45,453 nt of DNA. It comes from Nitrospiraceae bacterium (lineage in GTDB: Bacteria; Nitrospirota; Nitrospiria; Nitrospirales; Nitrospiraceae). Where the stretch lies: the NCBI GenBank assembly GCA_900299245.1, contig OMJA01000082.1, forward strand, positions 1-45,453, in the 5' to 3' direction. Each line of letters opens with the position of its first letter. Positions within the stretch are counted from its first letter, which is position 1. Made by a program: the position numbers and the translations under genes. Positions 15,907-24,459 of the stretch are shown one piece after another. The notes under the pieces were generated by a model that ran no database searches, was not told the DNA's origin, and was given only the letters and a program-made list of their open reading frames with translations.

Positions 15907-17742
15907 ATGCCACCTACGATGCTCCTGAGTTGTGAGTCCATCAGCAAGAGCTATGGCGTGAAGCCGCTCTTTTCCAATCTCTCCATCGGCTTGTCCGAGG
16001 GAGATCGCGTCGGGCTCATCGGGCCGAACGGCTCCGGGAAATCCACGCTGCTGAAAATTCTGGCCGGCATCGAAGACTCCGACGACGGCACCCGCTCCCT
16101 GCGCCGCCACGTCCGCCTGAGTTATGTGCCGCAGGAATCGACCTTTCCTCCCGACCTCACCGTGGAAGAAGTCCTGGCGCAGACGCTGCGCGAGGAAGGG
16201 CTGGACCCGCACGAAGAGAGCGGCCGCATCGCCCGCGCCTTGAGCCTGGGGGAATTTCCCGACTCCGAGCAATCGGTGCGCACGCTATCCGGAGGCTGGA
16301 AGAAGCGCCTCGCCATCGCCCGCTCGCTCCTGATGGAGCCGGACGTCTTGATGATGGACGAACCGACGAACCATCTGGACGTCGAAGGCATTCTCTGGCT
16401 CGAACAGCTGTTGAAATCAGAGACCCGCGCCTATCTCGTGATCAGCCACGACCGCCGCTTTCTCGAATCGGTGGCGGAACGGATGATCGAACTCAATCGG
16501 ATTTATCCGCAAGGCCGGTTCGAAGCTCCCGGCCGTTACAGTGATTTTCTGGAGGCCCGCGAGGCCAACCTCGAGGCCCAGGCAAACGAGCATGCGACCC
16601 TGGCCAATAAAGTGCGCCGTGAGGTCGAATGGCTCCGCCGAGGCCCGAAAGCCAGAACGACCAAAGCCAAAGCGCGCATCGACGCCGCCGGCGCCCTGAT
16701 CAACGACCTGGCGGACCGCGACAGCCGCCGTGAGCTGGCTCCGGCCGGCATCGACTTCACCGCCTCCGGACGCAAGTCCAAACAACTGATCGTGGCCCAG
16801 CAACTCGGCAAATCGCTGGGCTCCCGGCAGATCGTCAAGGATCTCGACCTCATCCTTGGTCCCGGTCAACGGCTGGGCCTGCTCGGCCCGAACGGCAGCG
16901 GCAAATCCACGCTGATGAAACTCCTGGCCGGCACGCTGAAGCCCGATACCGGCACCGTGACCCGCGCCGACAAGCTTCGGATCGTCACCTTCGAGCAGCA
17001 TCGCGAATCGCTGGACCAGCAGGTGTCTCTCCGCAGGGCTCTCGCCCCGGCAGGCGGCGATTCGGTGATCTATCAGGATCGTTCGATCCACCTCGTGTCC
17101 TGGGCCAAACGGTTTCTCTTCCGGCCCGAACAGCTCGATCTGCCCGTCTCCCGGCTCTCCGGCGGCGAACAGGCCCGGCTCCTGATCGCGCGGCTCATGC
17201 TGCAACCGGCCGATGTGCTCATGCTGGACGAGCCGACGAACGATCTGGACATCCCGACCCTGGACGTGTTGGAGGACAATCTCCTGGAGTTTCCGGGCGC
17301 ACTGATTCTCGTGACCCATGACCGTTGGCTGCTGGACCGCGTCTCCACGATGATGCTGGCGCTGGACGGGAGAGGCAAGGCCGAGTGGTTCGCCGATTTT
17401 GCCCAATGGGAAGCGGCCCAGGAACGCGGAGCCTCCGGCCCTTCAGACCCCGCGCCCGCCCGCGCCGCACACAACAGCGGCCCCAAGCCGAAACAGGCCC
17501 GCAAGGGACTCTCCCACTCGGAGCAAAAGGAGTGGGACAAGATCGAAGGGTTGATCGTCAAGGCTGAAGCCGCCGTGGCCGCTTGCCAGGCAGCCACGGA
17601 AGATCCGGCGGTCATGTCGGATGCGGCCGCGCTGCAAGCCCGCTACACCGCCTTGGCGGCGGCGCAGACCGAAGTCGAACGGCTCTATACACGCTGGACG
17701 GAGTTGGAAGAAAAACGCACGCAGGCGATGCAGCCTTCTTAG
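15907..17742 (+). CDS. uup: ABC-F family ATPase, Uup-like
   Basis: Cytoplasmic protein of 611 aa with two ABC ATPase domains and no membrane segments, as in ABC-F translation/ribosome factors. Domain 1: Walker A 'GPNGSGKSTLL', signature 'LSGGWKKRLAIA', Walker B 'LMMDEPTNHLD'. The linker has the charged 'EAQANEHATLANKVRREVEWLRRGPKAR' of the ABC-F arm. Domain 2: 'GPNGSGKSTLM', 'LSGGEQARLLIARL', 'LMLDEPTNDLD'. The C-terminal 70 residues form a charged coiled coil ('EQKEWDKIEGLIVKAEAAVAAC'), typical of Uup, which binds ribosomes and branched DNA. Its stop codon overlaps the stop of the convergent symporter gene (TTAG). Confidence 0.93.
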   Translation: MPPTMLLSCESISKSYGVKPLFSNLSIGLSEGDRVGLIGPNGSGKSTLLKILAGIEDSDDGTRSLRRHVRLSYVPQESTFPPDLTVEEVLAQTLREEGLDPHEESGRIARALSLGEFPDSEQSVRTLSGGWKKRLAIARSLLMEPDVLMMDEPTNHLDVEGILWLEQLLKSETRAYLVISHDRRFLESVAERMIELNRIYPQGRFEAPGRYSDFLEAREANLEAQANEHATLANKVRREVEWLRRGPKARTTKAKARIDAAGALINDLADRDSRRELAPAGIDFTASGRKSKQLIVAQQLGKSLGSRQIVKDLDLILGPGQRLGLLGPNGSGKSTLMKLLAGTLKPDTGTVTRADKLRIVTFEQHRESLDQQVSLRRALAPAGGDSVIYQDRSIHLVSWAKRFLFRPEQLDLPVSRLSGGEQARLLIARLMLQPADVLMLDEPTNDLDIPTLDVLEDNLLEFPGALILVTHDRWLLDRVSTMMLALDGRGKAEWFADFAQWEAAQERGASGPSDPAPARAAHNSGPKPKQARKGLSHSEQKEWDKIEGLIVKAEAAVAACQAATEDPAVMSDAAALQARYTALAAAQTEVERLYTRWTELEEKRTQAMQPS

Positions 17743-19208
17743 AGCGGTCCGGCTGCCGGTTTTTCACGACCTGTCGACAGCACCTGAGGCGCCAGCGAGC
17801 CCGCGACCATGCCGCTTGCTGCCACCAGCAGCCCCACCAGCTGCGGCGGCCACACGGCATCGGCTGGGCTGACCAGTTCAAGTCCTAGCCAGCTTACAAG
17901 TCCCGCCACGATCGCTACCACGGCACCCTGCGCCGTGGCTTTCGGCCAATAGAGGCCGGTCAGTAGCGGAATGAATGCCACCACCAGCGTGACCTTGTAC
18001 GTACTCACCACCAGCTTATAGATGCTGGCATCAGACCAGAGCGCGATCGCCAGCACCACTGAGGCAAACACAACCAACACAACCCGCATCAGCCGCAGCA
18101 ACTCCGCATCGTTCACGCGGGCAATCATCGGCTTCAACACATTTTCACTGAGGGCCACGGACGGCGCCAGCAACGTCGCGCTGGAGCAACTCATCACCGC
18201 CGACAGCACGGCTCCGAAAAAGACGATCTGCGCGGGAAGCGGCGTGTGTTCCAGAATCAAGGTCGGCAGGACCAGCTGTGAATCGGCTTCAAGCAGCGCC
18301 AGAAACCGCCCGGGATCGACGAGCGTGGCGGCATAGGCGAGAAACATCGGAATAAAACAGAACGCAAAGTACAGCGTTCCCCCCAGAAGCGACCCGCGGA
18401 CAGCTGTCGCTTCATCCTTCGCCGAGGTGATCCGCTGAAACACATCCTGTTGCGGGATCGACCCGAACATCATCGTCACCCAGGCCCCGAGGAACGGAAT
18501 CCAGGCGTTGAGGCCGGCGGGTGGAAAGAAATCCAGCTTCCCGGCGCCCGCCGCATGCGCAATGACCGTCTCAACGCCCCCCGCCAGTCCGCTGACGATC
18601 GTGCCGATATACAACAGCCCGCCCATGATCACCGTGATCTGGACAAAATCCAGAATGGCCACTGAAAACATGCCGCCGAACGTCGTGTAGGTCAGCACGA
18701 TCAGCGCGCCCGCGGTCATGCCCAGCGACTGGCTGATTCCCCCGTCCGTCACCACGTTCAGCACGAGCCCCAGCACCTTGAACTGGGCGGCGACCCAACC
18801 GAGATAGGACGCGACCACCGCAAGCGTGCACAACACTTCGACCGTACGGTTGTAGCGAAGGCGGTAGAAGTCCCCGACCGTCAGGAGATTCATGCGGTAG
18901 AACCGCGGGGCGAAGAACAAACCGGCGAGAATCAAACAGAGGCTGGACCCGAAGGGATCGGCCACGACCCCCCGAAGCCCTTCTTTCACGAATGTCGCGG
19001 AAATGCCGAGCACGGCCTCGGCGCCAAACCACGTCGCGAACACCGTCGCGGTGACCACCGGCAGCGGCAGGCTCCGTCCGGCCACGGCGAAATCCTTCGT
19101 ATTCTGCACACGCGTGGCCGCGTAGAGACCGATCCCGACGGAACAGAGCAGATAAAGCGCCACAAACCCGAACAGCATGGCGCAGGATAAAATGATCGCC
19201 CGCAGCAA
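17739..19208 (-). CDS. sodium:solute symporter family protein (SSS/SLC5)
   Basis: Integral membrane protein of up to 489 aa with 12-13 hydrophobic segments. The family pattern appears as 'GIGLYAATRVQNTKDFAVAGRSLPLPVVTATVFATWFGAEAVLG' near the N-terminus (TM1-2 with the G-R-S-L and WFG motifs), 'FYRLRYNRTVEVLCTL', 'GGMFSVAILDFVQ' (the GG..AV..TD..Q-like segment) and 'GAVLSAVMSCSSATLLAPS' (the SSxxS sodium-site region). These mark it as an SSS transporter; the substrate (sugar, proline, pantothenate, acetate or other) cannot be told. Start sites at 19208 or about 19178 are both possible. No accessory subunit gene lies beside it. Confidence 0.9.
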   Translation of the reverse strand: MLRAIILSCAMLFGFVALYLLCSVGIGLYAATRVQNTKDFAVAGRSLPLPVVTATVFATWFGAEAVLGISATFVKEGLRGVVADPFGSSLCLILAGLFFAPRFYRMNLLTVGDFYRLRYNRTVEVLCTLAVVASYLGWVAAQFKVLGLVLNVVTDGGISQSLGMTAGALIVLTYTTFGGMFSVAILDFVQITVIMGGLLYIGTIVSGLAGGVETVIAHAAGAGKLDFFPPAGLNAWIPFLGAWVTMMFGSIPQQDVFQRITSAKDEATAVRGSLLGGTLYFAFCFIPMFLAYAATLVDPGRFLALLEADSQLVLPTLILEHTPLPAQIVFFGAVLSAVMSCSSATLLAPSVALSENVLKPMIARVNDAELLRLMRVVLVVFASVVLAIALWSDASIYKLVVSTYKVTLVVAFIPLLTGLYWPKATAQGAVVAIVAGLVSWLGLELVSPADAVWPPQLVGLLVAASGMVAGSLAPQVLSTGREKPAAGPL

Positions 19209-19259
19209 TCAATCGTTAATGATCGTGCGGTGAAGGTTCGCCGGGATGCAGCCGCGAGG

Positions 19260-19634
19260 CTACCGGAGAGCCCCCGTGACCTGCCGGCATCCAACCAGAA
19301 ACAAATCGCCCTGGGATTCGACACGTAACGGACGCGTCCATCGGACCTGATACACCATCGTCGACCGCCGCCATCCGAGTGCAGCGTTGTGGATTCCAAT
19401 CAACTGATTGACCCGCGGCGCATCTCCCATGAGCAGCAGAATCCCGTGAGCGCTCCGGTTCAACGTAAACGCCTGCCCCTGCTGAATCGTCGCGGTCCCA
19501 CCGCCGCCTGACGCACAGAGTTCATACGCACAGCCGTGCCGGTCCTCGATCCTGGCTTCCCCTCGACGATTGTGCAGCGGCGCCGAGCGACCGGGCTCCT
19601 CAGTCATCTGCCTGCCTAGAGAACGAATCGCCAT
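19260..19634 (-). CDS. hypothetical protein, PilZ-like C-terminal region
   Basis: Protein of 124 aa. 'HNRRGEARIEDRHGCAYEL' and 'LNRSAHGILLLMG' resemble the RxxxR...D/NxSxxG plan of PilZ domains, followed by 'VNQLIGIHNAALGWRRSTMVYQVRWTRPLRVE'. The match is loose, so cyclic-di-GMP binding is only a possibility. The start at 19634 is supported by GGGGGAGGG 4-5 bases upstream. The gene lies 51 bases upstream of the symporter in the same direction and may be cotranscribed. Confidence 0.65.
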   Translation of the reverse strand: MAIRSLGRQMTEEPGRSAPLHNRRGEARIEDRHGCAYELCASGGGGTATIQQGQAFTLNRSAHGILLLMGDAPRVNQLIGIHNAALGWRRSTMVYQVRWTRPLRVESQGDLFLVGCRQVTGALR

Positions 19635-20018
19635 GATCCCTCCCCCTTATTCTGTACTGGATGTCCATTCGCGATCGTATGCTAGAGCAAGGGGCATACC
19701 GCTGTCGGACAGCCATCACACCCGCTCTTTCCCCTGTAGAGTCATGAGTCCTGAACCTTCTCTGGATAAGACGATCGGAGACAACGAAGGTAAATCACAC
19801 CATCACATCTGGGGATAACTACGTATCCTGTTCATTTCATAGACTCATTTGATCTGTAGTGAATCGCCTACACCGGGGAAGCGTACCCGCTAGAGCCCGG
19901 GTCCTCGTTCAGCAGCCAGCGCCATCACGGCACTGGGGCACTTTCGCCGCCGAGCCGGGCTGTGCGACAATCCCGACCATTCATTTCCCGTCATTGCACC
20001 GGAAGGAGCCCGCGGACC

Positions 20019-21134
20019 ATGAGCCTTGCCCTCCTCGCTGCCAGCACCCGGTTCCGGGCCGGAACCCTTCTGTTTTTCCTGGGGTCGTTCCTCACAGCCG
20101 GATTCCCCGACAACGCTACGGCCCACAAAGAATTGCTGACCGCCGAAGAAAAGGAACTCTTGCACAAGGCCGAGCACATTCATATTGAAGCGCTGGCCCT
20201 GAGCAGCCACGGCCCCGTCGATGCCACGGGAGTGACCGCAGCGGTCGCGGCGCGGCTGCAACGGCTCGGCTACCGCCTTGCGGCCGACGGCACGCAACCG
20301 CACGAGATCGTCGTCAAGGTGAAGTGTGAAGAATTGAAAACCTGGGAAGGCACGGGACGATCCGGCGGCGATGCCGATCTGGTCGGCGCCGCCTCGCGGC
20401 TCTGGAAAGGGCCGGCGTGCCAACTGTCGTATCGCTTCGGCGCCCGTTGGGCCGACTGGAGGCACGAGGTCCGTACACCGTTCAGCAATCCCCAGGATGC
20501 GGCGCGCCAGGCGGGGCAGGCCGACGCAGGCGCCTATGCGCTGGCGGCGCTCACCCGGCAGTTGCAGAGCGATCCCTTCCCATTTTTACTCGCTGCCGAT
20601 TGGGGACAGTCCGACAGGCTGATTAGCGCGCTGGATGAGCCCGACGCGGCCGCGGCGCAAAAACAGACCGTGATCGGACTCCTGGGTCAGATGATCGCCG
20701 TGGACGCCATCCCGCGATTGACAACCGCCTTGAAGGATCCCGATCCGGCCGTAGTGCAATCCGCAGCCACCGCGCTGGGAACCATCGGCCATGAAGACGG
20801 TATTCCCGCACTGCTCACCCTCTTCAAAACGGGCACGCCCGAGCAGCATCGTGCCGCCGCATCCGGACTGGGCCGCCTCGCCCCGTTACATCCGAACAGC
20901 GGAATCGTTCCGGCCTTCATCGCCGCACTTCCCGGTGAATCCATCCCGAATCAGATCATTCTTGTCAGAGCCCTGGGCAAAACGACCGATCGTCAGGTCC
21001 TTGGACCGCTCAAGGCTCTGCACCGGTCTGTCTTGAAACAAGCACGGTCCGACAGCAGTTCTGAACTCAAGGAGCTTCTGGCAACTCTCGGAATCGCCCT
21101 CGACGGCTTCGACGGCGTGCACACGGAGGAATAA
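20019..21134 (+). CDS. secreted HEAT-repeat protein
   Basis: Protein of 371 aa from the ATG at 20019, which has GGAAGGAG 10 bases ahead; the ORF track's start lies in the untranslated leader. It begins with a signal peptide (hydrophobic 'FRAGTLLFFLGSFLTAGF', cleaved near 'ATA-HKE'). The middle (about 30-190) is an unrecognised alpha/beta region. The C-terminal part has HEAT/PBS-lyase-like repeats: 'IAVDAIPRLTTALKDPDPAVVQSAATALGTIGHEDGIPALLTLFK' and 'PEQHRAAASGLGRLAPL'. It is likely a periplasmic protein-interaction scaffold. The gene is monocistronic and converges with DUF5069. Confidence 0.8.
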   Translation: MSLALLAASTRFRAGTLLFFLGSFLTAGFPDNATAHKELLTAEEKELLHKAEHIHIEALALSSHGPVDATGVTAAVAARLQRLGYRLAADGTQPHEIVVKVKCEELKTWEGTGRSGGDADLVGAASRLWKGPACQLSYRFGARWADWRHEVRTPFSNPQDAARQAGQADAGAYALAALTRQLQSDPFPFLLAADWGQSDRLISALDEPDAAAAQKQTVIGLLGQMIAVDAIPRLTTALKDPDPAVVQSAATALGTIGHEDGIPALLTLFKTGTPEQHRAAASGLGRLAPLHPNSGIVPAFIAALPGESIPNQIILVRALGKTTDRQVLGPLKALHRSVLKQARSDSSSELKELLATLGIALDGFDGVHTEE

Positions 21135-21142
21135 CCCCGGCT

Positions 21143-21556
21143 TTAGCGTTCGTCCTGTTCGATCGCCTCGAAGAGGCTGTTGACGGGAGACCACACCGAC
21201 CTGGGATAGAAGATCCACTTGATGAGATGCCGAGTGAGATAACCGGGGTGTCCCTTGGCCCCCAGTTGTGAGGCGCGGCGATTCCACTCGGCAATCCGTT
21301 CGGGACTGGCCGCAGAAAGCGACAGAAACCACGCAGCCAGCGCCTCGTCGCCCCCTGTCCGGCGAACCGCCGCGAGAAAGTGGGGAAGCGTGAGGCCGAA
21401 GTGCCGGAGAAACGCGCCGTCGATTCCGAGCCGGCTGCCGAACGCCACTCGATAGGTAAACGGCAATTGCCGCGCGAGAAATCTTCTGGCCTTCTCCGCG
21501 AACCGCGGAAACCAGACACAGCCGGCCAGTTGATCTTGAGGGCGCGGAAGCCGCAT
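21143..21556 (-). CDS. DUF5069 domain-containing protein
   Basis: Protein of 137 aa. 'MRLPRPQDQLAGCVWFPRFAEKARRFL' at the N-terminus matches the DUF5069 opening (P-R-sPr-d-l-gGc-v-lPR-ii-Kar). The end carries 'GYLTRHLIKWIFYPRSVW', and the middle has the alpha-helical 'LPHFLAAVRRTGGDEALAAWFLS'. The family has no known function. The start at 21556 is preceded by TAGAGG. The longer ORF upstream in this frame is the shadow of the Tag gene and should be ignored. It is the last gene of a minus-strand operon, 8 bases after tag. Confidence 0.8.
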   Translation of the reverse strand: MRLPRPQDQLAGCVWFPRFAEKARRFLARQLPFTYRVAFGSRLGIDGAFLRHFGLTLPHFLAAVRRTGGDEALAAWFLSLSAASPERIAEWNRRASQLGAKGHPGYLTRHLIKWIFYPRSVWSPVNSLFEAIEQDER

Positions 21557-21564
21557 GCGTGCCT

Positions 21565-22143
21565 CTACGAACGTGCTCGAGTTTCTGATTGCACGAAACA
21601 ATCGGCCAGATGATCGTTCACCATGCCGATCGCCTGCATATAGGCATAGATGATCGTGCTCCCGACGAACCGGAACCCGCGCTTCTTCAGGTCTTTCGAC
21701 AAGGTCTCGCTCACCGGATTCACGGCGGGCACATCCTTCATCCGTTTCCAGCGATGCTCGATCGGCTCGCCGCCGACGAACGACCAGACATAGGCATCGA
21801 ACGAACCGAATTCTTTCTGCACCGCCAGAAACGCCTGCGCATTGGTGACCGCCGCGTCGATTTTGAGGCGGTTGCGGATGATGTCGGGATTCTTGAGCAA
21901 CGCCGCTTTGGTCGCGGCCGTAAAGCGCGCGACCTTCCCGGGATCGAACCCCGCAAAGGCCTTTCGATAGCCGGCGCGCTTTCTGAGGACGGTGTCCCAC
22001 GTCAGCCCCGCCTGCGCGCCTTCGAGCAGAAGCATCTCAAAATGCTTCCGGTCGCGATGCACCGGCCTGCCCCACTCCCGATCGTGATAGCGGATCATAT
22101 GCGGCTTCTCGCCAGCCCAGCCGCAGCGGATCAGGTCTTTCAT
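21565..22143 (-). CDS. tag: DNA-3-methyladenine glycosylase I
   Basis: Base-excision repair enzyme of 192 aa that removes 3-methyladenine from alkylated DNA. Motifs: 'RCGWAG' (Cys of the zinc site), 'YHDREWGRPVH' (conserved HD.EWG.P) and 'FEMLLLEGAQAGLTWDTVLRKR', which is typical of TagI. Later come 'GEPIEHRW', 'LSKDLKKRGFRFVGSTIIYAYMQAIGMVNDH' (helix-hairpin and C-terminal zinc ligands) and a final Cys in 'DCFVQS'. AAAGGAAG stands 7 bases before the ATG at 22143; the ORF track's upstream extension has no support. It lies in an operon between a C39-like peptidase and DUF5069. Confidence 0.93.
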   Translation of the reverse strand: MKDLIRCGWAGEKPHMIRYHDREWGRPVHRDRKHFEMLLLEGAQAGLTWDTVLRKRAGYRKAFAGFDPGKVARFTAATKAALLKNPDIIRNRLKIDAAVTNAQAFLAVQKEFGSFDAYVWSFVGGEPIEHRWKRMKDVPAVNPVSETLSKDLKKRGFRFVGSTIIYAYMQAIGMVNDHLADCFVQSETRARS

Positions 22144-22171
22144 CCCGACACTTCCTTTCTCCGGAGTCCGA

Positions 22172-22603
22172 TTACCGGCCTCGTCCGACGGTCGCCCGGT
22201 TGACGGCAATCCACCATTTCGGCTTGATCCGGCCGAAGTCTGTGCGGACATGACGGCGGAGCGCCTGTTTGGAATCCAGGACCACCGGGCCGCCCGGGCT
22301 CCGCCAGAACACGACCCAATGCCAGAACGCACGGCCTTTTTCACGATGCCACTTGATCGCAAGCAGCGCCACGTCCGGCAGCGCCGCCCAGGAGACAAAC
22401 GGCGTTTCGCTTGTTGCCGCATGAACACGAAAGCGGGTCATCAGCTCACGGACCGGTCGCGTCTCCGACCAGAGCCGCGGATCGTCGGCGAAGATTCCCA
22501 GCCGGTTCGCCGCGCGTTTGGCCTGCGCGTAACTCACTCCCGCCAAAGCCGCCACGCTGGCGATGCCGCAGCCGGTCCGTTCGCGTTGCACCACCGGCTT
22601 CAC
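22172..22603 (-). CDS. small C39/papain-like cysteine peptidase
   Basis: Protein of 143 aa with no signal peptide. It opens 'VQRERTGCGIASVAALAGVSY', giving Gln6 (oxyanion) and Cys12 (nucleophile) with the helix-start 'GCGIAS' of C39-type peptidases. His95 lies in 'FWHWVVF' and Asp110 in 'VVLDS', which completes a papain-like triad. It starts at a GTG that overlaps the stop of the GNAT gene by 4 bases (GTGA), so the two proteins are probably made together. It may process a small peptide or act as a toxin- or immunity-type protease. C39 fused or linked to GNAT has been seen in other bacteria, but I cannot name this exact family. Confidence 0.75.
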   Translation of the reverse strand: MKPVVQRERTGCGIASVAALAGVSYAQAKRAANRLGIFADDPRLWSETRPVRELMTRFRVHAATSETPFVSWAALPDVALLAIKWHREKGRAFWHWVVFWRSPGGPVVLDSKQALRRHVRTDFGRIKPKWWIAVNRATVGRGR

Positions 22604-23073
22604 GGCAACTCCAGCTTCAGTTTCCGGCCTCCGGAAATGCTGAATCCCTCGCGCTGATAGAACGCCAGCGTCCGGTCGAACTCCGGCAGGGGCGGAGTCG
22701 TGACTTCCAGCCGCCGCCATCCCCGCAATTGCCCCAGTCGTCTGGCCTGCGCCAGCAGCGCCGCGCCCACTCCCATCGAACGATAGGCCGGCCGGACATA
22801 GAATTCCGGAATCGTTCCGTACGCACCCTCCGTATAGAGGGCGTAGCTCTGATAGAGGGCAAGAAATCCGACCGGCTCGCCGCCGTCCCGCGCGACCAGC
22901 ACCGAATAGCATCCGTCCCGAAGCCAGGCCGCCGCACGCGCTTCCGTGTCGGCCTGATGAAAATTGAACGCCTTGTCGTTGATCGCGGCCATAATCTCGC
23001 GGAGCAGTTCCCCCACCAGGGTGGCGACGACGGCCGCGTCATCCGGTTGAGCCTGCGTAATCTGAATGGGCAT
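22600..23073 (-). CDS. GNAT family N-acetyltransferase
   Basis: Acetyltransferase of 157 aa. 'PVGFLALYQSYALY' forms the central beta strands, 'IPEFYVRPAYRSMGVGAALLAQARRLGQ' is motif A with the acetyl-CoA loop R-x-x-G-x-G/A (RSMGVGA), and 'RLEVTTPPLPEFDRTLAFYQREGFSISG' is motif B with the terminal Tyr-GF. The start at 23073 is 2 bases after the hydrolase stop, and the end overlaps the C39-like peptidase. The substrate is unknown; coupling with a peptidase gene suggests a peptide or protein N-terminus, by inference. Confidence 0.9.
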   Translation of the reverse strand: MPIQITQAQPDDAAVVATLVGELLREIMAAINDKAFNFHQADTEARAAAWLRDGCYSVLVARDGGEPVGFLALYQSYALYTEGAYGTIPEFYVRPAYRSMGVGAALLAQARRLGQLRGWRRLEVTTPPLPEFDRTLAFYQREGFSISGGRKLKLELP

Positions 23074-23075
23074 CG

Positions 23076-23606
23076 TCAGTTGATGAACTCCTCAAACAGC
23101 GCATAGCCCTCGGGCCAATCGCCGATCCCGCTGTCGGCATTGATATGCCCGACGTCGCCGATCTCGACAAACCGGCTGCCCCAGGCCTGCGCACAATGCC
23201 GGGCGTGAGCGACGGAGCCGAATGCATCGTTCGCGCTCGCCACAACCAGCGTGGGAAAGGCCAGCCGCCGCATCGGCACCGGCGTAAATCCGGTGGCGGC
23301 GGCGGGGAAACTCGGGCTGGCCGGTTCGGGCACCGCGACAAGGAAGGCCCCCTTGACCGGCAGACTCGATTGTCCCGCCCAATGAGCCACGAGCAAACAG
23401 GCCAGGCTATGGGCAACCAGTACGGGAGGAGCCGCGCACCGCCGCACGGCCATGGTCAGTTCATGCACCCAGTCGCCGCAACGCGGCGCATCCCATTGAT
23501 CCAGATTTACCCGCCGCCAGGCCGGGTGGCGCGCTTCCCACAACGTCTGCCAATGGCCCGGTCCTGAATTGCCGAACCCCGGCAGGACCAATACGGGAAT
23601 CTCCAT
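23076..23606 (-). CDS. RBBP9/YdeN family alpha/beta hydrolase
   Basis: Serine hydrolase of about 176 aa. 'VLVLPGFGNSGPGHWQTLWE' is the strong family opening (GxGNSxxxHWQ), with 'VLVAHSLACLLVAHW' containing the nucleophile Ser (HSLA/C variant of GxSxG). The Asp lies near 'VVASANDAFGSV' and the catalytic His in 'VGHINADSG' (GH.N...G). The start at 23606 is ATG, with AGCAGG nearby; a GTG lies directly ahead at 23609. It is the third gene of the minus-strand operon. Confidence 0.9.
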   Translation of the reverse strand: MEIPVLVLPGFGNSGPGHWQTLWEARHPAWRRVNLDQWDAPRCGDWVHELTMAVRRCAAPPVLVAHSLACLLVAHWAGQSSLPVKGAFLVAVPEPASPSFPAAATGFTPVPMRRLAFPTLVVASANDAFGSVAHARHCAQAWGSRFVEIGDVGHINADSGIGDWPEGYALFEEFIN

Positions 23607-23616
23607 CACAACCTGC

Positions 23617-24417
23617 TCACCCGGTGTTCTCCCGCCCGGTCACCGCCGCCGTCGCATAGTAGACCGCCCGGCTCTGCGGATCGTCGGCCATCTGGCAATA
23701 GCCTTGGAGATCCGCGTCGGTGACGATTCCGGTCGCCAGATACTTCTCCCGCAACTGTTGCGCGGACATCGCCATCATCTTCGCCAAACCCGAACCGCCC
23801 GCGGAAACCGGAGCCTCATACTCCATGGCCAACTCGCTGAGTCCATGCCGTTGCAAGAGAGACAACAGCTTGAGTCCCAGAGCGTAGTCCATACCGCGGC
23901 TTTCGTACATCTGATGAATCGCCTGATGAATGTGCTGCATCGCCGCCAGCTGTGCCGCCGTTCCGGCGATGCCACGTGACGCAGAGAAATCCGGTTCTTC
24001 GAGAACAATCCATCCGCCCGGCTTGAGCGCAGCCAGCATCCGGGAAAGGGCGACCTCATAATCAGGCAGATGAACGAGCACATACCGCGCATGGACCAGA
24101 TCGAACGAACCCTGCGGCAGCGCGGCGGTCCGGATATCCCCCTGCTGAACCTCGACCTGCTCCGGACGACGAGCAGGAAGAAACTTCGTCGAGAGATCGA
24201 GGGCGACAACCTGTCCCGACGCCCCGACCTTCTCGCCCATCCACTGCATCATTGAACCGGCGCCCGGTCCCACTTCCAGACAACGCCATCCGGTCGTCAG
24301 GCCGGTGGCGTACAGGCGGCGCCGGCTGGCCGGATCGAATTCCTGCTCGATCGCCTGGAGCCGCGTGAGCTCCAATCGATCGTCGGCCGTGGTAAAGACA
24401 TAGTCAGGTTGGGCCAT
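23617..24417 (-). CDS. class I SAM-dependent methyltransferase
   Basis: Protein of 266 aa. SAM motif I is 'CLEVGPGAGSMMQWM', with the acidic end of strand 2 in 'VVALDLS', 'QQGDIRTAALP' as the Asp-containing motif, and 'DLVHARYVLVHLPDYEVALSRMLAALKPGGWIVLEEPDF' as motifs II/III. The C-terminal part, which would hold the substrate-recognition cap, is not diagnostic. The start ATG at 24417 is chosen because the family fold starts soon after; the Shine-Dalgarno is weak. It lies 10 bases upstream of the hydrolase gene. Acceptor unknown. Confidence 0.88.
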   Translation of the reverse strand: MAQPDYVFTTADDRLELTRLQAIEQEFDPASRRRLYATGLTTGWRCLEVGPGAGSMMQWMGEKVGASGQVVALDLSTKFLPARRPEQVEVQQGDIRTAALPQGSFDLVHARYVLVHLPDYEVALSRMLAALKPGGWIVLEEPDFSASRGIAGTAAQLAAMQHIHQAIHQMYESRGMDYALGLKLLSLLQRHGLSELAMEYEAPVSAGGSGLAKMMAMSAQQLREKYLATGIVTDADLQGYCQMADDPQSRAVYYATAAVTGRENTG

Positions 24418-24459
24418 AGTTCGTTCCCGGCACTCACGGCGCACCGCCGGCGCGGCACG

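Noticed and set aside
17720-17800. TGTCGA at the end of uup as part of the ECF42 regulon
   Set aside because: No CGACTA follows at 16-17 bases, and it faces into the end of a convergent gene.
19570-19818. 82-aa plus-strand ORF overlapping the start of the PilZ-like gene
   Set aside because: No SD and an amino-acid mix like a shadow frame. The 19635-20018 gap shows nothing else I can support.
19850-19860. TGATCTGTAGT, also found at 24913-24923
   Set aside because: An 11-base match shared by two intergenic regions is suggestive but could be chance. Only two copies are seen and the flanks differ.
21557-22000. Upstream part of the ORF-track version of the DUF5069 gene (21143-22000)
   Set aside because: It is the antisense-frame shadow of the tag gene. 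Family similarity starts only at MRLPRP (21556).
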